The notes: generated by a model from the sequence alone, not told the origin. Numbered from the stretch's first letter, positions 26,452 to 35,481 are shown. The stretch is DNA of 64,000 bases from Acidovorax sp. DW039 (GCF_037101375.1 NZ_AP029020.1:62001-126000), one strand, 5' to 3'. Translations and numbers: made by a program.

Positions 26452-28116
26452 TCACTCAGGCTGAATGTGCAGGTACAGGGCGTGCCCGAACGCGAACGGC
26501 GCGACGTTCGTGCCCTTGAACTTGTCACCCAGGTCGTCGAGCGGAAAGAAGTTCGGGAGTACGCCGGCGTAGACCACCAAACCGTGCTCCTTCAGCGTCA
26601 GGCGCAGCTCCTCGCCGTCGTGGGCGTGAACAAGCAGCGGCAGGTCGTGTTCATCCGCAAACATGCCGACTTGGCGCATCTTGCGGACCCGTAGGTTGTC
26701 AATGAGCTCCTCCACGGCCTCCCGCACCACGGGCTTCTTTTCTTCAGACACGTCGTGGGTCCGGTAGCGGACTGTGTCGACACGCGGCAGCAGCGTGCGA
26801 AGTACGAGGTCGTCATCGGCGCGTGCCATCTCGGAGATGTTCGGTCGGGCGAAGAACTCATTTGGCTTCTTGGGGGACAGCAACTCCGCGGCGCTCATGA
26901 TGAAGCCGACCGGCAGCTCGGCCTGCATCGTCTCCTTGACTCCCATCGCTTCGCAGAGGCTTTCCCACGTATGCCCGGCGGCCTTTGCGGCCAGCAGAAG
27001 TCGGTGCAGGTCCACGCGGTACGTTTCGCGGGGACCGCCCAGGTACTCGACCCGCTTCAGCACCTCGTGGTGCCGCACGCGACCAGAAAAGATGTTTTTG
27101 ACCAGCCGAAAACGGCGAAGCAGGCGCTCCGTGTCCTCTTCGTTCAATTGGCGCATCTCGAGGCCGGGGACGTACTCCTTCGGCCGGATGATGTGCAGCT
27201 CCCACGTGTATCGGGTGTCTCCAATGACCCAGCTGCGGCCGTCCACCTTCGCAGAATCGGTGCCGCCACGGTCGCTCGAAGCCAGCTCGAGCTGAGCCCA
27301 GCACGTCATTTCGTCTCCACGCGCCATCTCGAACGCGTTGTGCGGGTTCAGTTCGTCGTCGTCGCGCAGCAGGACCAGTTCTGCGTTCGGGGCGTCCCCG
27401 GTGACGCTTGCGCGGCCGAGGCCGAAGGCGTATTTCGGGTCAGAGTACCGCTGCAGCAGCTGCATGACGGCGATGCCTTCCAAGGCGGCCACGCCACGTT
27501 CTTCCAAGTGCCGACGCAGTGCTTCAAACGCACTCGGCGCGGCCTCAAGCCACTCGCTGCGGTCGTCGCGGGGTCGAAGGGTGAAGATGGGGATGTTGGT
27601 GAAGTCGCCCGGCCTATCCGGTCCGCGCGACTCCGGCGTGCCGACCATCACGTAGTCCTCGCCGACGTGCACCTTGAAGGTCTTCACGGGCGACTGCGCG
27701 TAGCGGAGGTCGCACCAGTGCGCCATGCGCGGCACGGCTTCGCGCCAGGTGGCAAAGGTCTCGACCTTGCCCAAGTATTGGTCCACTCCGTTCCCAGAGC
27801 CTGCAAGTACCGTCAGTTCCAGCGTCGGCTCCGGGCCGTTGTACTCGGACTCGTGCCAGTTCGCCGCACCGAGCATCCGGGCAGCCGCCTCTAGGCAAGC
27901 CGTGTGCTTGATTCGGATGCCTTGGCGCTCCAGCAGCGGCTTCAGCCGCTTGGCCAGGTGCTTCAGGTCTTCCCCGGGGAGCGGCTCAAGGTTGTTGACG
28001 ACCGCGAGAGCGGTCTGCGATGAGAAGCGTGGCAGCTTCGCCTGGACGTAGGTCCAGAGAGCGGCAGCTTGCAGTTCGGGGGACAGCGGCGCGCGCGGCG
28101 CCTTCACTTTGGCCAC
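26452..28116 (-). CDS. Island protein A, first of the paralogous pair
   Basis: 554 residues from a GTG preceded by GGAG. It is homologous to the next gene over much of its length: ALWTYVQAKLPRFSSQTALAV with LAKRLKPLLERQGIRIKHTA (N-terminus), LGAANWHES at about 85-93 (glyoxalase-related-like end), NAELVLLRDDDE...AFEMARGDEMTCWAQLEL and LNEEDTERLLRRFRLVKN in the middle. By eye the N-terminal 85 residues are about half identical and the rest is weaker, so they have diverged in specificity. Soluble and acidic, with no catalytic signature that I can name. It is the first long gene of the leftward operon. Confidence 0.78.
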   Translation of the reverse strand: MAKVKAPRAPLSPELQAAALWTYVQAKLPRFSSQTALAVVNNLEPLPGEDLKHLAKRLKPLLERQGIRIKHTACLEAAARMLGAANWHESEYNGPEPTLELTVLAGSGNGVDQYLGKVETFATWREAVPRMAHWCDLRYAQSPVKTFKVHVGEDYVMVGTPESRGPDRPGDFTNIPIFTLRPRDDRSEWLEAAPSAFEALRRHLEERGVAALEGIAVMQLLQRYSDPKYAFGLGRASVTGDAPNAELVLLRDDDELNPHNAFEMARGDEMTCWAQLELASSDRGGTDSAKVDGRSWVIGDTRYTWELHIIRPKEYVPGLEMRQLNEEDTERLLRRFRLVKNIFSGRVRHHEVLKRVEYLGGPRETYRVDLHRLLLAAKAAGHTWESLCEAMGVKETMQAELPVGFIMSAAELLSPKKPNEFFARPNISEMARADDDLVLRTLLPRVDTVRYRTHDVSEEKKPVVREAVEELIDNLRVRKMRQVGMFADEHDLPLLVHAHDGEELRLTLKEHGLVVYAGVLPNFFPLDDLGDKFKGTNVAPFAFGHALYLHIQPE

Positions 28117-28338
28117 AGTTGAGCTCCTTCGGGGAAGACACGTAGGGACGGCACGCGTTGTCTGGCCTTCCGGGAGTTCAAAGAGCCGGGGTCGGGGTAC
28201 TGCGTCTCAACTGGGCTTCACCGTGCCAGGAGAACCTGGTGCGTGCGCTGATGGGCGCCAACTTGCCCGCGGTTCGGCTTGAACCGCAGGCAGATGGTAT
28301 TCAACGACCGCTCTCGCTGTCAACGAAGCCTTGGTGAA
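28117..28338 (-). promoter_or_regulatory. Duplicated non-coding leader, copy 2
   Basis: Partner of the 26219-26451 leader. The 18-nt block is at 28145-28162, the 14-nt block at 28254-28267, and GCGGTTC-GGCTT-GAACCGC at 28271-28289 (hairpin of seven perfect pairs). The hairpin loop (GGCTT) is nearly kept in copy 1 (GGCTA), and the arms differ there by one unpaired position. The promoter for the operon should lie upstream of this, near 28290-28340. Confidence 0.65.
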
Positions 28339-28791
28339 CTACTTGTGCGCCTTCGCGGCCGCAAGCATGCCGACCAACGAATGCCTTGCGAGCTGATTTC
28401 GTTCAGCCTTAGCGCCAGCGAGCTCTTTCACGACGCCCAGGGCTCCGCCTCCCAGCGCCCCGATGGCCGCGCCAACTGGCGTTGCCACGGCGGAGACGGC
28501 GGCGAGCGCGGGCAAGAAAGACATGGCGCCTCCGGCCAAGCCGCCCATCGCAGTGGCGGCGGCCACGCCGGCGACTTTCGGCCAGTACTTCGCTTTGACT
28601 TCCTCCATTGCCTTGGCATGTCGCTGCACGAGGGATGCAAGTCCGTGGTTCACTTCCTTCACGACATCGTCCAATTCGAGTGGCCTGGCTGATGCGAGTT
28701 GGGCCGTGTACTTCTTCAGCTCCTCTCGAAAATTGACCACCTCCAGGTTCCTGCGCATCTCCACAAGGCCAACTTCCGGTTTGAAGTGCAC
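28339..28791 (-). CDS. Small protein with two hydrophobic glycine-rich segments
   Basis: 150 residues from a GTG at 28791 (an ATG 11 codons later is also possible). An N-terminal charged helical half (NFREELKKYTAQLASARPLE) is followed by two membrane-like stretches (about 73-95 and 97-120, Gly/Ala-rich) and a basic tail. An in-frame stop lies 9 bases upstream of the GTG. It reads toward the island operon 222 bp before it, so it may be its first gene. The N-terminal half could also be the C-terminus of a longer lost protein. Confidence 0.5.
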   Translation of the reverse strand: MHFKPEVGLVEMRRNLEVVNFREELKKYTAQLASARPLELDDVVKEVNHGLASLVQRHAKAMEEVKAKYWPKVAGVAAATAMGGLAGGAMSFLPALAAVSAVATPVGAAIGALGGGALGVVKELAGAKAERNQLARHSLVGMLAAAKAHK

Positions 28792-29005
28792 AGCGGACGT
28801 TTAGTCAGATAACAGGCCAACGTCTGGTATCGGCGGCAGCGGTCACAGGCTTGCCAAATCTCAGCGGCTGCAACCAGCCTCAAACGGTCGGTCAGATAGT
28901 CTTCAATCAGGTATTCAGTAGGCTAGGAGCGCCCAGCTGAAAATTCTAGGACTCACCGCGCTCTACCCTGCAGGCGAAGGCACGTGTGGTGCCGCAGTGC
29001 TTTCA
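28792..29005. other. Intergenic region, right border of the island
   Basis: I see no gene, repeat or RNA here. The stretch separates the island operon from the polB locus. Confidence 0.4.
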
Positions 29006-29086
29006 TCACAGCCATGCCCAAATACGGCGCAGAAACGCAGGGGCGGGTCGTGCGGGTCGGAATACGTAGCGGCAGAGATTGTTCAT
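29006..29086 (-). CDS. 26-residue basic peptide divergent from polB, under a LexA box
   Basis: The ATG at 29086 has an excellent ribosome-binding site (GAGGAGAAAGCC directly before it). The peptide MNNLCRYVFRPARPAPAFLR ends in RIWAWL: six Arg, three Pro and an aromatic end. It is too short for usual ORF calling. The LexA-type operator lies 25 bp upstream of its start, so it should be DNA-damage inducible together with polB. The Arg-rich, Trp-ended composition recalls small membrane-active or regulatory peptides, but no homologue is known to me. Confidence 0.5.
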   Translation of the reverse strand: MNNLCRYVFRPARPAPAFLRRIWAWL

Positions 29087-29110
29087 GGCTTTCTCCTCGT
29101 AGGTTTTAAA

Positions 29111-29130
29111 TACTGTATATAAAATCAGTA
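29111..29130. promoter_or_regulatory. LexA (SOS) box
   Basis: TACTG-TATATAAAAT-CAGTA has both outer half sites identical to the enterobacterial LexA consensus with the correct 10-bp spacer; only the spacer departs from alternating TA. It lies 82 bp upstream of polB and just upstream of the divergent small ORF. Confidence 0.8.
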
Positions 29131-29212
29131 TTTCGTGCAAGGTCGTCCCAATATTTCTCAATCGTCCCTCAAAATTCTGCAGACTCTGCCCTAGCGTCTT
29201 TCGTTTCACCTA

Positions 29213-31615
29213 ATGTCCCCGGCCCCCAAACCCACCGAACTCCGGGGCTTCCTACTCACACGCAACTGGCGCGATCTACCAGACGGCACCGAGATCGAGT
29301 ACTGGCTGGCTACCGACCAGGGGCCGAAGAAGGTGCTTCTGAAGCAGCAGACCTCAGTTGCCTTCCTCCCAGTCCGATACAGGGCCGCGGCACAGGTCCC
29401 ACTGGCGAGCCTGCAGGGCTTGGAGGTCAAGGAGCTTGGTCTAAAGACGTTCGGCCAGAAGCCTGTCCTTGGCGTCTATGCCCGCAGGTTTCGCGATCTC
29501 GGCAAGCTGGCGCGCGCACTTCAGCCTCTGGGGATACCGCTCTACGAAGCGGATGTCCGCCCACACGACCGCTACCTGATGGAGCGGTTCATCACGGCAG
29601 GAGTTCTGGTCGAGGGCGGCCAGCGCGAAGGTTCGACCATCCTCGACGGCAGATTGAAACCCGCTTCTGGTTGGCGCCCGGTGTTGACGGTGGTGTCGCT
29701 GGACATCGAGACGAGCGCGACCGAGGATCTTTACTCCATCGCACTGGATGCCGCGGGCGACCGAGTGGTCTTCATGCTGGGGGAGACGCCAGCGCGAGCT
29801 TCGGTGTCGGAACCAACTGTGCCACCGATGGACTTCAGGCTTGTGTACTGCTCAACTCGCAGGGCGATGATCGAGCAGCTCAATGCCTGGTTTGCGGACC
29901 ATGACCCGGATGTCATCGTCGGCTGGAGCGTGATCCAGTTCGATCTGCGGGTGCTGCAGAAGGCGGCCGATGCGAACTCCGTGCAACTGCTGCTCGGGCG
30001 CGAGCGCCGCCCCATCGTGTGGCGTACGCACCCCGGCCGTCAGGGCTACCTGTTCGCGCCCATGCCCGGGCGTGTGGTTGTCGATGGCATCGAAGCACTG
30101 CGGGCGGGCATGTGGAGCTTCCCGTCTTTCAGCCTCGAAGCGGTCTCGCAAGCACTGCTGGGCGAGGGCAAGGAGATCGGAGACGCTTACGACAAGATGG
30201 CGGAGATCGAGCGGCGCTACCAGGAAGACAAGCCCGCGCTGGCCAGCTACAACATCCGCGACTGCGCGCTCGTCCTGCGCATCTTCGAGAAACTGGAGCT
30301 GCTGCCGTTCGTGCTGGAGCGAGCTGAGACGACAGGCTTGCAGATAGATCACTTCGGCGGCTCCATCGCCGCATTCAGCCACCACTACCTGCCGCGCATG
30401 CACCGCCTGGGCTACGTGGCACCCAACGTGGGTGACATCGCAGCCAAGGCTTTCCCTGGCGGCTATGTGATGGACTCCACCCCGGGCTTTTACGATTCCG
30501 TCGTGGTCCTGGACTACAAGAGCCTGTACCCCACCATCATCCGGACCTTCCTGGTGGACCCGGTAGGCCTGGCAGAGGGCGAGAGCGCCAACATCCAGAC
30601 CGGGTTGGTGCAAGGGCCACAAGGCACGCTGTTCTCGCGCGAAAAGCACTGCCTGCCGGACATCGTGACCATGCTCTCGAATGCCCGGGACGAGGCCAAG
30701 CGGGTGCGCAACCAGCCTCTCTCGCAGGCCCTGAAGCTGCTCATGAACTCCTTCGCCGGTGTGCTGGGTGCATCCGAGTGCCGTTTCTTCAACCCGAAGC
30801 TGGTGTCTGCCGTGACCCTGCGCGGCCACGAGGTGATGAAGCTCACCCGAATGTTCGTGGAGGAGCGCGGATACCAAGTCATCTACGGAGACACCGACTC
30901 CATCTTCATCTGGCTCAAGCGCACCTACCCCAACGCGGAGGCGCACGCTATTGCGGCCGGCTTGGTGCATGAGATCAATGCCTGGTGGACCCGCAAGCTG
31001 CGTGAAGAGCAGCAACTGGAGAACTTCCTCGAAATCGAGTTCGATACCCACTACGCCAAGTTTTTCATGCCCACCATCCGAGGATCGGATGTCGGTAGCA
31101 AGAAACGCTACGCCGGCCTGAGCGTCGATGAGGAGGGACGGGAGGAGATGGTCTACCGTGGGCTGGAAATGGCCCGTAGCGACTGGACCCCACTGGCACG
31201 CCAGTTCCAAGATGGCTTGCTGTCACGCATCTTCCACGGCGAGCCCTATCAGGCGTTTGTGACCGACTACGCGCGATCCATGCTGGATGGTCAGATGGAT
31301 GCGCTGCTCGTCTACCGCAAGCGTCTGCGCCACCGGCTCGATGCCTACGAGGTCAACGTACCGCCCCAGGTGCGTGCGGCCCGCATTGCTGATGCACACA
31401 ACGCGAAGTTGAACCGTCCTCTGCAGTACCAGCGTGGTGGCTGGATCGAGTACGTGATGACCCAAAGTGGCCCCGAACCATTGGAGGCGCGGCATTCTCG
31501 CATTGACTATGAGCACTACCTCGTCAAGCAACTGCAGCCCATTGCCGATGCGATTCTTCAGCCGTTGGGGGATAGCTTTGTAGGATTGACCAGTACGCAG
31601 AAGGCGCTTTTTTAG
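29213..31615 (+). CDS. polB: DNA polymerase II (family B)
   Basis: 800 residues, close to E. coli Pol II (783). Exonuclease motifs: SLDIETSA (Exo I, DxE), VGWSVIQFDL (Exo II) and YNIRDCA (Exo III). Polymerase motifs: DYKSLYPTII (A), LKLLMNSFAGVLG (B) and YGDTDSIF (C). All catalytic acids are present, so it should be a proofreading polymerase for replication restart and lesion bypass. The LexA box upstream fits its known SOS control. The start is an ATG at 29213 without a strong ribosome-binding site. Confidence 0.95.
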   Translation: MSPAPKPTELRGFLLTRNWRDLPDGTEIEYWLATDQGPKKVLLKQQTSVAFLPVRYRAAAQVPLASLQGLEVKELGLKTFGQKPVLGVYARRFRDLGKLARALQPLGIPLYEADVRPHDRYLMERFITAGVLVEGGQREGSTILDGRLKPASGWRPVLTVVSLDIETSATEDLYSIALDAAGDRVVFMLGETPARASVSEPTVPPMDFRLVYCSTRRAMIEQLNAWFADHDPDVIVGWSVIQFDLRVLQKAADANSVQLLLGRERRPIVWRTHPGRQGYLFAPMPGRVVVDGIEALRAGMWSFPSFSLEAVSQALLGEGKEIGDAYDKMAEIERRYQEDKPALASYNIRDCALVLRIFEKLELLPFVLERAETTGLQIDHFGGSIAAFSHHYLPRMHRLGYVAPNVGDIAAKAFPGGYVMDSTPGFYDSVVVLDYKSLYPTIIRTFLVDPVGLAEGESANIQTGLVQGPQGTLFSREKHCLPDIVTMLSNARDEAKRVRNQPLSQALKLLMNSFAGVLGASECRFFNPKLVSAVTLRGHEVMKLTRMFVEERGYQVIYGDTDSIFIWLKRTYPNAEAHAIAAGLVHEINAWWTRKLREEQQLENFLEIEFDTHYAKFFMPTIRGSDVGSKKRYAGLSVDEEGREEMVYRGLEMARSDWTPLARQFQDGLLSRIFHGEPYQAFVTDYARSMLDGQMDALLVYRKRLRHRLDAYEVNVPPQVRAARIADAHNAKLNRPLQYQRGGWIEYVMTQSGPEPLEARHSRIDYEHYLVKQLQPIADAILQPLGDSFVGLTSTQKALF

Positions 31616-31824
31616 GGGGAGGGGGAACCCACCCTAGGGTGATTACTGATCGTGAGACTCTGGTTGGTATGGTGTGGAATGCCAGGTTGGCCTTGTAACT
31701 GAACTCTGGGGTCCAAACCATCTTGCGCGGGACAGTGGATTGGTAGCGGTGTTGGTGATGAAAGTTAAGAGGCTCGCTGCCTTCGACCTTCAGCCATGCT
31801 TGTGCAATCAGACTGCGAATGCGC
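31616..31824. other. Intergenic region downstream of polB
   Basis: A G-rich run (GGGGGAGGGGG) follows the polB stop. No gene or clear terminator hairpin is seen. Confidence 0.35.
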
Positions 31825-32364
31825 TCAGCACCGTAACCGATGCTGCTCATCTCGTGCTTTCTTCCGCTCCGATCTCACCCAGTCCAGGTCGTAGTAGCGG
31901 CTACCTGCGCGCCCCATGGAGTCCAGCATGGCCACCCGTTCGTTCAGTGCTGTGCATTGGGCCCTGGCGTCCGCAGATGATGGGGATTGGGATGCTTGAG
32001 GTGCTCCGTTGTAAACGGCAGCAGGCCTGCGTGTCAGCTCCTCAGCCTCGTTTCTCTGTCTGCGTGCTTCTGCGACTTGGTTGTCCCAGCCAATGCCATT
32101 AGAGACCGTAGCGCTGCGCTCTAGTGTCCAGCCTCGGGTGGCACATTTTTCAGGAATCCAGTACAGGCTTCCCCCCGGTGCTCTGCACAGGTAGATGACC
32201 GTGGTCTTAGGACCGCTCAGGTCACTCAGCGTGGGCGACACATCGACAGTGCGGCCCCCTTTGCAGGGCTCTTGGGTGTAGGTGTTTCCACACCGGTAGA
32301 CCTCTTGAGCTTGCGCTGTGAACGCGCAAAGAAACACTACAGCAAACAACGCCAGACGGTGCAT
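31825..32364 (-). CDS. Exported DUF4124-like protein
   Basis: 179 residues with a signal peptide (LALFAVVFLCAFTAQA, cut after AQA) and then EVYRCGNTYTQEPC, the N-terminal pattern of DUF4124 proteins common in Burkholderiales. Six cysteines in the mature part suggest disulfides. The C-terminal helix (ARAQCTALNERVAMLDSMGR) is charged. It is probably a periplasmic protein of unknown role. It converges toward polB and is divergent from the nuclease gene. Confidence 0.75.
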   Translation of the reverse strand: MHRLALFAVVFLCAFTAQAQEVYRCGNTYTQEPCKGGRTVDVSPTLSDLSGPKTTVIYLCRAPGGSLYWIPEKCATRGWTLERSATVSNGIGWDNQVAEARRQRNEAEELTRRPAAVYNGAPQASQSPSSADARAQCTALNERVAMLDSMGRAGSRYYDLDWVRSERKKARDEQHRLRC

Positions 32365-32451
32365 CGACTTCTCTCCCTGGCTTTGAGTGTATCGATCTGT
32401 TAACGATGGATTTGGTGGTCAAATCGCGGCCCTTTTGTTGATCGATCCTCC

Positions 32452-33225
32452 GTGAAATCTCTTGCCTTCCGCCCAGTGGCTGCAGCACTGGCACTCGTGT
32501 TTCTATCTCCGTTTTATGTACAGGCCCGAGGTCACTATGACCAAAGTCCGCTCACTGTTCCTCATCCCACCAGCTTCGCTCAATGTCGGCAATTTTTTGT
32601 GGATGGGCGTCCACCTGTCGTACCTCAGCGCCCTGCACTGCGGGAGCTTTGCTATGAGTCTTTTGCGGTGCTGCACAGCGGTGAGTCCAAGACCCCGGTG
32701 TATGTCGCAGAACGCTTGAATCGCAAGATCCTTGAGGACGCAAATGAGAAGCGAGCTGATCGCTTCTTCGCCGACGCACGCTTGCCAGCGGCGGAGCGCG
32801 CAGAGCTGGAGGACTACAAGCATTCCGGGTATTCGAGGGGGCACATGGCACCCGCTGGGGACATGTCGACACCCACGGCCATGGCACAGTCATTTAGCCT
32901 GGCCAATATGGTCCCGCAGAACCCTCAGCAAAACGGAGGTTCCTGGGCAAAGATCGAACAGGACACTCGCAAGTACGTCTTGCGTGCAAGCGGGGATGTG
33001 TATGTGATCACGGGGCCAGTGTTTGAGCGAGGTGCCCCCACCATTGGTGGCGGCCGGGTGCGTGTTCCCAAGTATCTGTTCAAACTGGTCTACGACGCCA
33101 GCACTGGCAAGTCATGGGCGCATTGGCAGGAGAACCGTGAGGGGGAGCGTGTATCGGCGCCTATCAGCTATGCGGAGCTGGTGCGACGTACAGGAATGGA
33201 GTTTCTTCCGGCTACCGCCCGATAG
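32452..33225 (+). CDS. Secreted DNA/RNA non-specific endonuclease
   Basis: 257 residues from a GTG; signal peptide (FRPVAAALALVFLSPFYVQA) followed by a NUC domain of the Serratia nuclease family. The catalytic motif is SRGHMAPAGD (His as general base), with NMVPQNPQQN supplying the metal-binding Asn about 30 residues later. It degrades extracellular DNA or RNA in the periplasm or outside the cell. All key residues are present. Confidence 0.88.
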   Translation: MKSLAFRPVAAALALVFLSPFYVQARGHYDQSPLTVPHPTSFAQCRQFFVDGRPPVVPQRPALRELCYESFAVLHSGESKTPVYVAERLNRKILEDANEKRADRFFADARLPAAERAELEDYKHSGYSRGHMAPAGDMSTPTAMAQSFSLANMVPQNPQQNGGSWAKIEQDTRKYVLRASGDVYVITGPVFERGAPTIGGGRVRVPKYLFKLVYDASTGKSWAHWQENREGERVSAPISYAELVRRTGMEFLPATAR

Positions 33226-33412
33226 GCCTGAGGCTCAAGCTCAGTTTGTGGAGTTTCTTCCGTCTGATTGGCAGAAGCGAAGACAGGCATGCCCCATGCT
33301 TGCATGACAACCCCGTAGGCAATCCTGTGCGATGGAAGGCGCCGGATGCGGTCGTGGCACTATGGAGAGCCAACCAACGGGCATTGAGAAATTTCAAGTG
33401 GCGCAAACGACC

Positions 33413-34177
33413 ATGAAGCTTTACGTACTCTCAGACCTCCACGCTGAATCGGCCGTCTTCAGACCCGACGCAGAGGCTTTGCGGGCAGCCGATGTGGTCG
33501 TGCTTGCAGGTGACATCCATAACGGCGAGTACACCCCCTTCTGGGCCAGGGAAGCCTTCGGAGACAAACCCATCATTCTGGTCGCCGGTAACCACGAGTT
33601 CTACGACCGGCACTGGGAGCGGTGCTTGATGGACATGCGCAAGGCCGCACGCCAGTGTGGCGTCCATTTCCTGGAAAACGAGACCCTCACTATCGACGGT
33701 GTGGATTTCCTGGGGGCCACTTTTTGGACCGACTTTGAGTTGATGGGCGCACTGAACAAAGAGGAATCCATCCAGGCTGCCAAGCGGTTGATGGCTGACT
33801 ACCGCCAGATCGCTGGCTGCACGCCCGAGCGCACCATCGAGCGCCACCAAGCCAGTCGCACTTGGCTGGCCAGCGAACTGGCCAAGCCGCTTCAAAGAAC
33901 GCGGGTCGTAGTGACCCACCATTACCCAAGTCCTCAGTCAACGGCAGCGGAGTACGAAGGTGAGCCTGCCAATGGAGCTTTTGGTTCAGCCCTGGGGCGC
34001 GAGTTTTTTGAAAACACCCACCTCTGGATTCACGGCCATACCCACACCTCGTTCGACTACCTAGAGCACGGCTGCAGAGTTGTCTGCAACCCTCGGGGGT
34101 ACTTGCGCCGGGGTGGGCATTTCGAAAACAGCCAGTTTGACCCAGGGCTGCTACTGACGGTGAACGCAGTCAGTTGA
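33413..34177 (+). CDS. Calcineurin-like metallophosphoesterase
   Basis: 254 residues starting MKLYVLSDLHAES at 33413; the open frame begins upstream but this ATG fits the family. Metal-binding motifs in order: SDLHAE, GDIHN, GNHEFYD, THHYPS and HGHTHTSFDY. The enzyme is soluble and the substrate cannot be told from sequence. It stands alone on the plus strand. Confidence 0.85.
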   Translation: MKLYVLSDLHAESAVFRPDAEALRAADVVVLAGDIHNGEYTPFWAREAFGDKPIILVAGNHEFYDRHWERCLMDMRKAARQCGVHFLENETLTIDGVDFLGATFWTDFELMGALNKEESIQAAKRLMADYRQIAGCTPERTIERHQASRTWLASELAKPLQRTRVVVTHHYPSPQSTAAEYEGEPANGAFGSALGREFFENTHLWIHGHTHTSFDYLEHGCRVVCNPRGYLRRGGHFENSQFDPGLLLTVNAVS

Positions 34178-34353
34178 CGCCCGCGTGGAGCCCGTCAAGC
34201 GGGCTGCGGCTCTGGGTAAAAGATGCCAGCGTCGTCAATGCGGCCATGCTCCTTGGCTCCAGTGCGGGCGTCGGTGCGAATGGCCAGTGGGGGGGACAGA
34301 TCAGACGAGATTGTTACATGCTAGGCGGGGATGCCTTTCAACTATTTCGGTTC

Positions 34354-34563
34354 TCAAGGAAAAAGACACACCCTCCGGACAACAGCCCCCTTTGGCAGCT
34401 CCGCGTTGGCTACGGCCTGGAGGGCCAGTATCTGCTCAGGAGACAGTGGGCCATCGTCTGCTTCATAGCTCTGTTGCACCCTCGTTGCAGATCCGCCTTT
34501 TAGGTCGTCACGCAAAGTAGGCTTTGGAGCATTGATGCAGCTATCTGGGCATGGTTTTGTCAT
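34354..34563 (-). CDS. Possible small protein, unsupported by neighbours
   Basis: 69 residues (MTKPCPDSCINAPKPTLRDD...) with protein-like composition and a helix PEQILALQAVANAEL. There is no clear ribosome-binding site and no recognised family. It may be real, since nothing else fills this stretch. Confidence 0.3.
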   Translation of the reverse strand: MTKPCPDSCINAPKPTLRDDLKGGSATRVQQSYEADDGPLSPEQILALQAVANAELPKGAVVRRVCLFP

Positions 34564-35028
34564 GACGATTCAATCAGTCAATGGAACAGGTACGGTAATG
34601 GTGTGCTGCCGCACTGCATCTAGTCAGATGTACAGAACGTCTGATCCGCCTCGAATAGGCTCATTGTCTGGGTATAGCACCAGCAACGGCATGCGGTAAA
34701 GCGGTAATCGGGGGGCACGTTGGTTCGGTTGGCACGTTCTATCGACACATCGAATCTCTGTTGTCTCTTGCAGCGTATATTCAGCAGTCAGTACAGCGCA
34801 ATCGAATTGCTTTATTCAGTGTTGGCGATTTCATCGATGTCGTCGCTAAAGGTCATCGCCCGCTGTGTGAGTAGGGCTGAAGGGTCAGTCCGCAACTGCC
34901 TCACCGAGTCTGTGTACATAGACTGGGACCCAGCATGTCAATTCACACTGACGTCCTGTCTGCGCGCTTCGCTGGGCTACTGTCCGTTGGTCATTCCCTT
35001 CTTGTAAGATCCCTTCAGAGATATCACC
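34564..35028. other. Gene-poor stretch
   Basis: A 465-bp region with only short open frames. I see no promoter, repeat or RNA that I can support. Confidence 0.35.
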
Positions 35029-35481
35029 ATGGCTATCCTGTTTCTGGACTTTGATGGGGTCCTTCACCCTGAACATTGCCATGGGTCCCGGCATTTCTGT
35101 TGCCTTCCTGTGCTGGAAGACACTCTGCGGCAAGTGCCCCAGTGGCAAGTCGTGATTTCCAGCACATGGCGGCTGCAAAAGCCGTTCGATCAACTGCGCG
35201 ACCGGTTTTCTAAAGACATCGCACCCAGGGTGATTGCGAATACCCCCCGCTTCAACACTTTGGACGATGTTCCATCCACCCTTGTCAGCTATGAGCGGGA
35301 AGCTGAGTGCCATGCGTGGCTCAAGGCAAATGAACTATCCTATTTGCCCTGGCTGGCTTTGGATGACCGTTCATGGTTGTTTCGGCCGTTTTGTAAATCA
35401 CTGATCTTGGTGAATGGCAAGACAGGCCTTACTCCTTCGGGGGGAGACCAGTTAAAGGAGAGGATGCGTCAGTTAATCTAA
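35029..35481 (+). CDS. HAD-like hydrolase, small
   Basis: 150 residues with the HAD nucleophile motif FLDFDGVLHP at the N-terminus, VVISSTWR (motif II Ser/Thr region) and a late acidic LALDDRSW. This is the pattern of the small HAD-like proteins that also occur as RNA-repair associated domains. No cap domain. Substrate unknown. A second protein of this type is encoded on the other strand at 35816-36406. Confidence 0.75.
   Translation: MAILFLDFDGVLHPEHCHGSRHFCCLPVLEDTLRQVPQWQVVISSTWRLQKPFDQLRDRFSKDIAPRVIANTPRFNTLDDVPSTLVSYEREAECHAWLKANELSYLPWLALDDRSWLFRPFCKSLILVNGKTGLTPSGGDQLKERMRQLI

Noticed and set aside
17406..28116. TIR gene as the fifth gene of the island operon
   Set aside because: It lies 440 bp after the last gene, has its own ribosome-binding site and is separated by the attC-like hairpin.
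29852..31210. 452-codon minus-strand frame inside polB
   Set aside because: Antisense shadow of polB, whose catalytic motifs are all intact.
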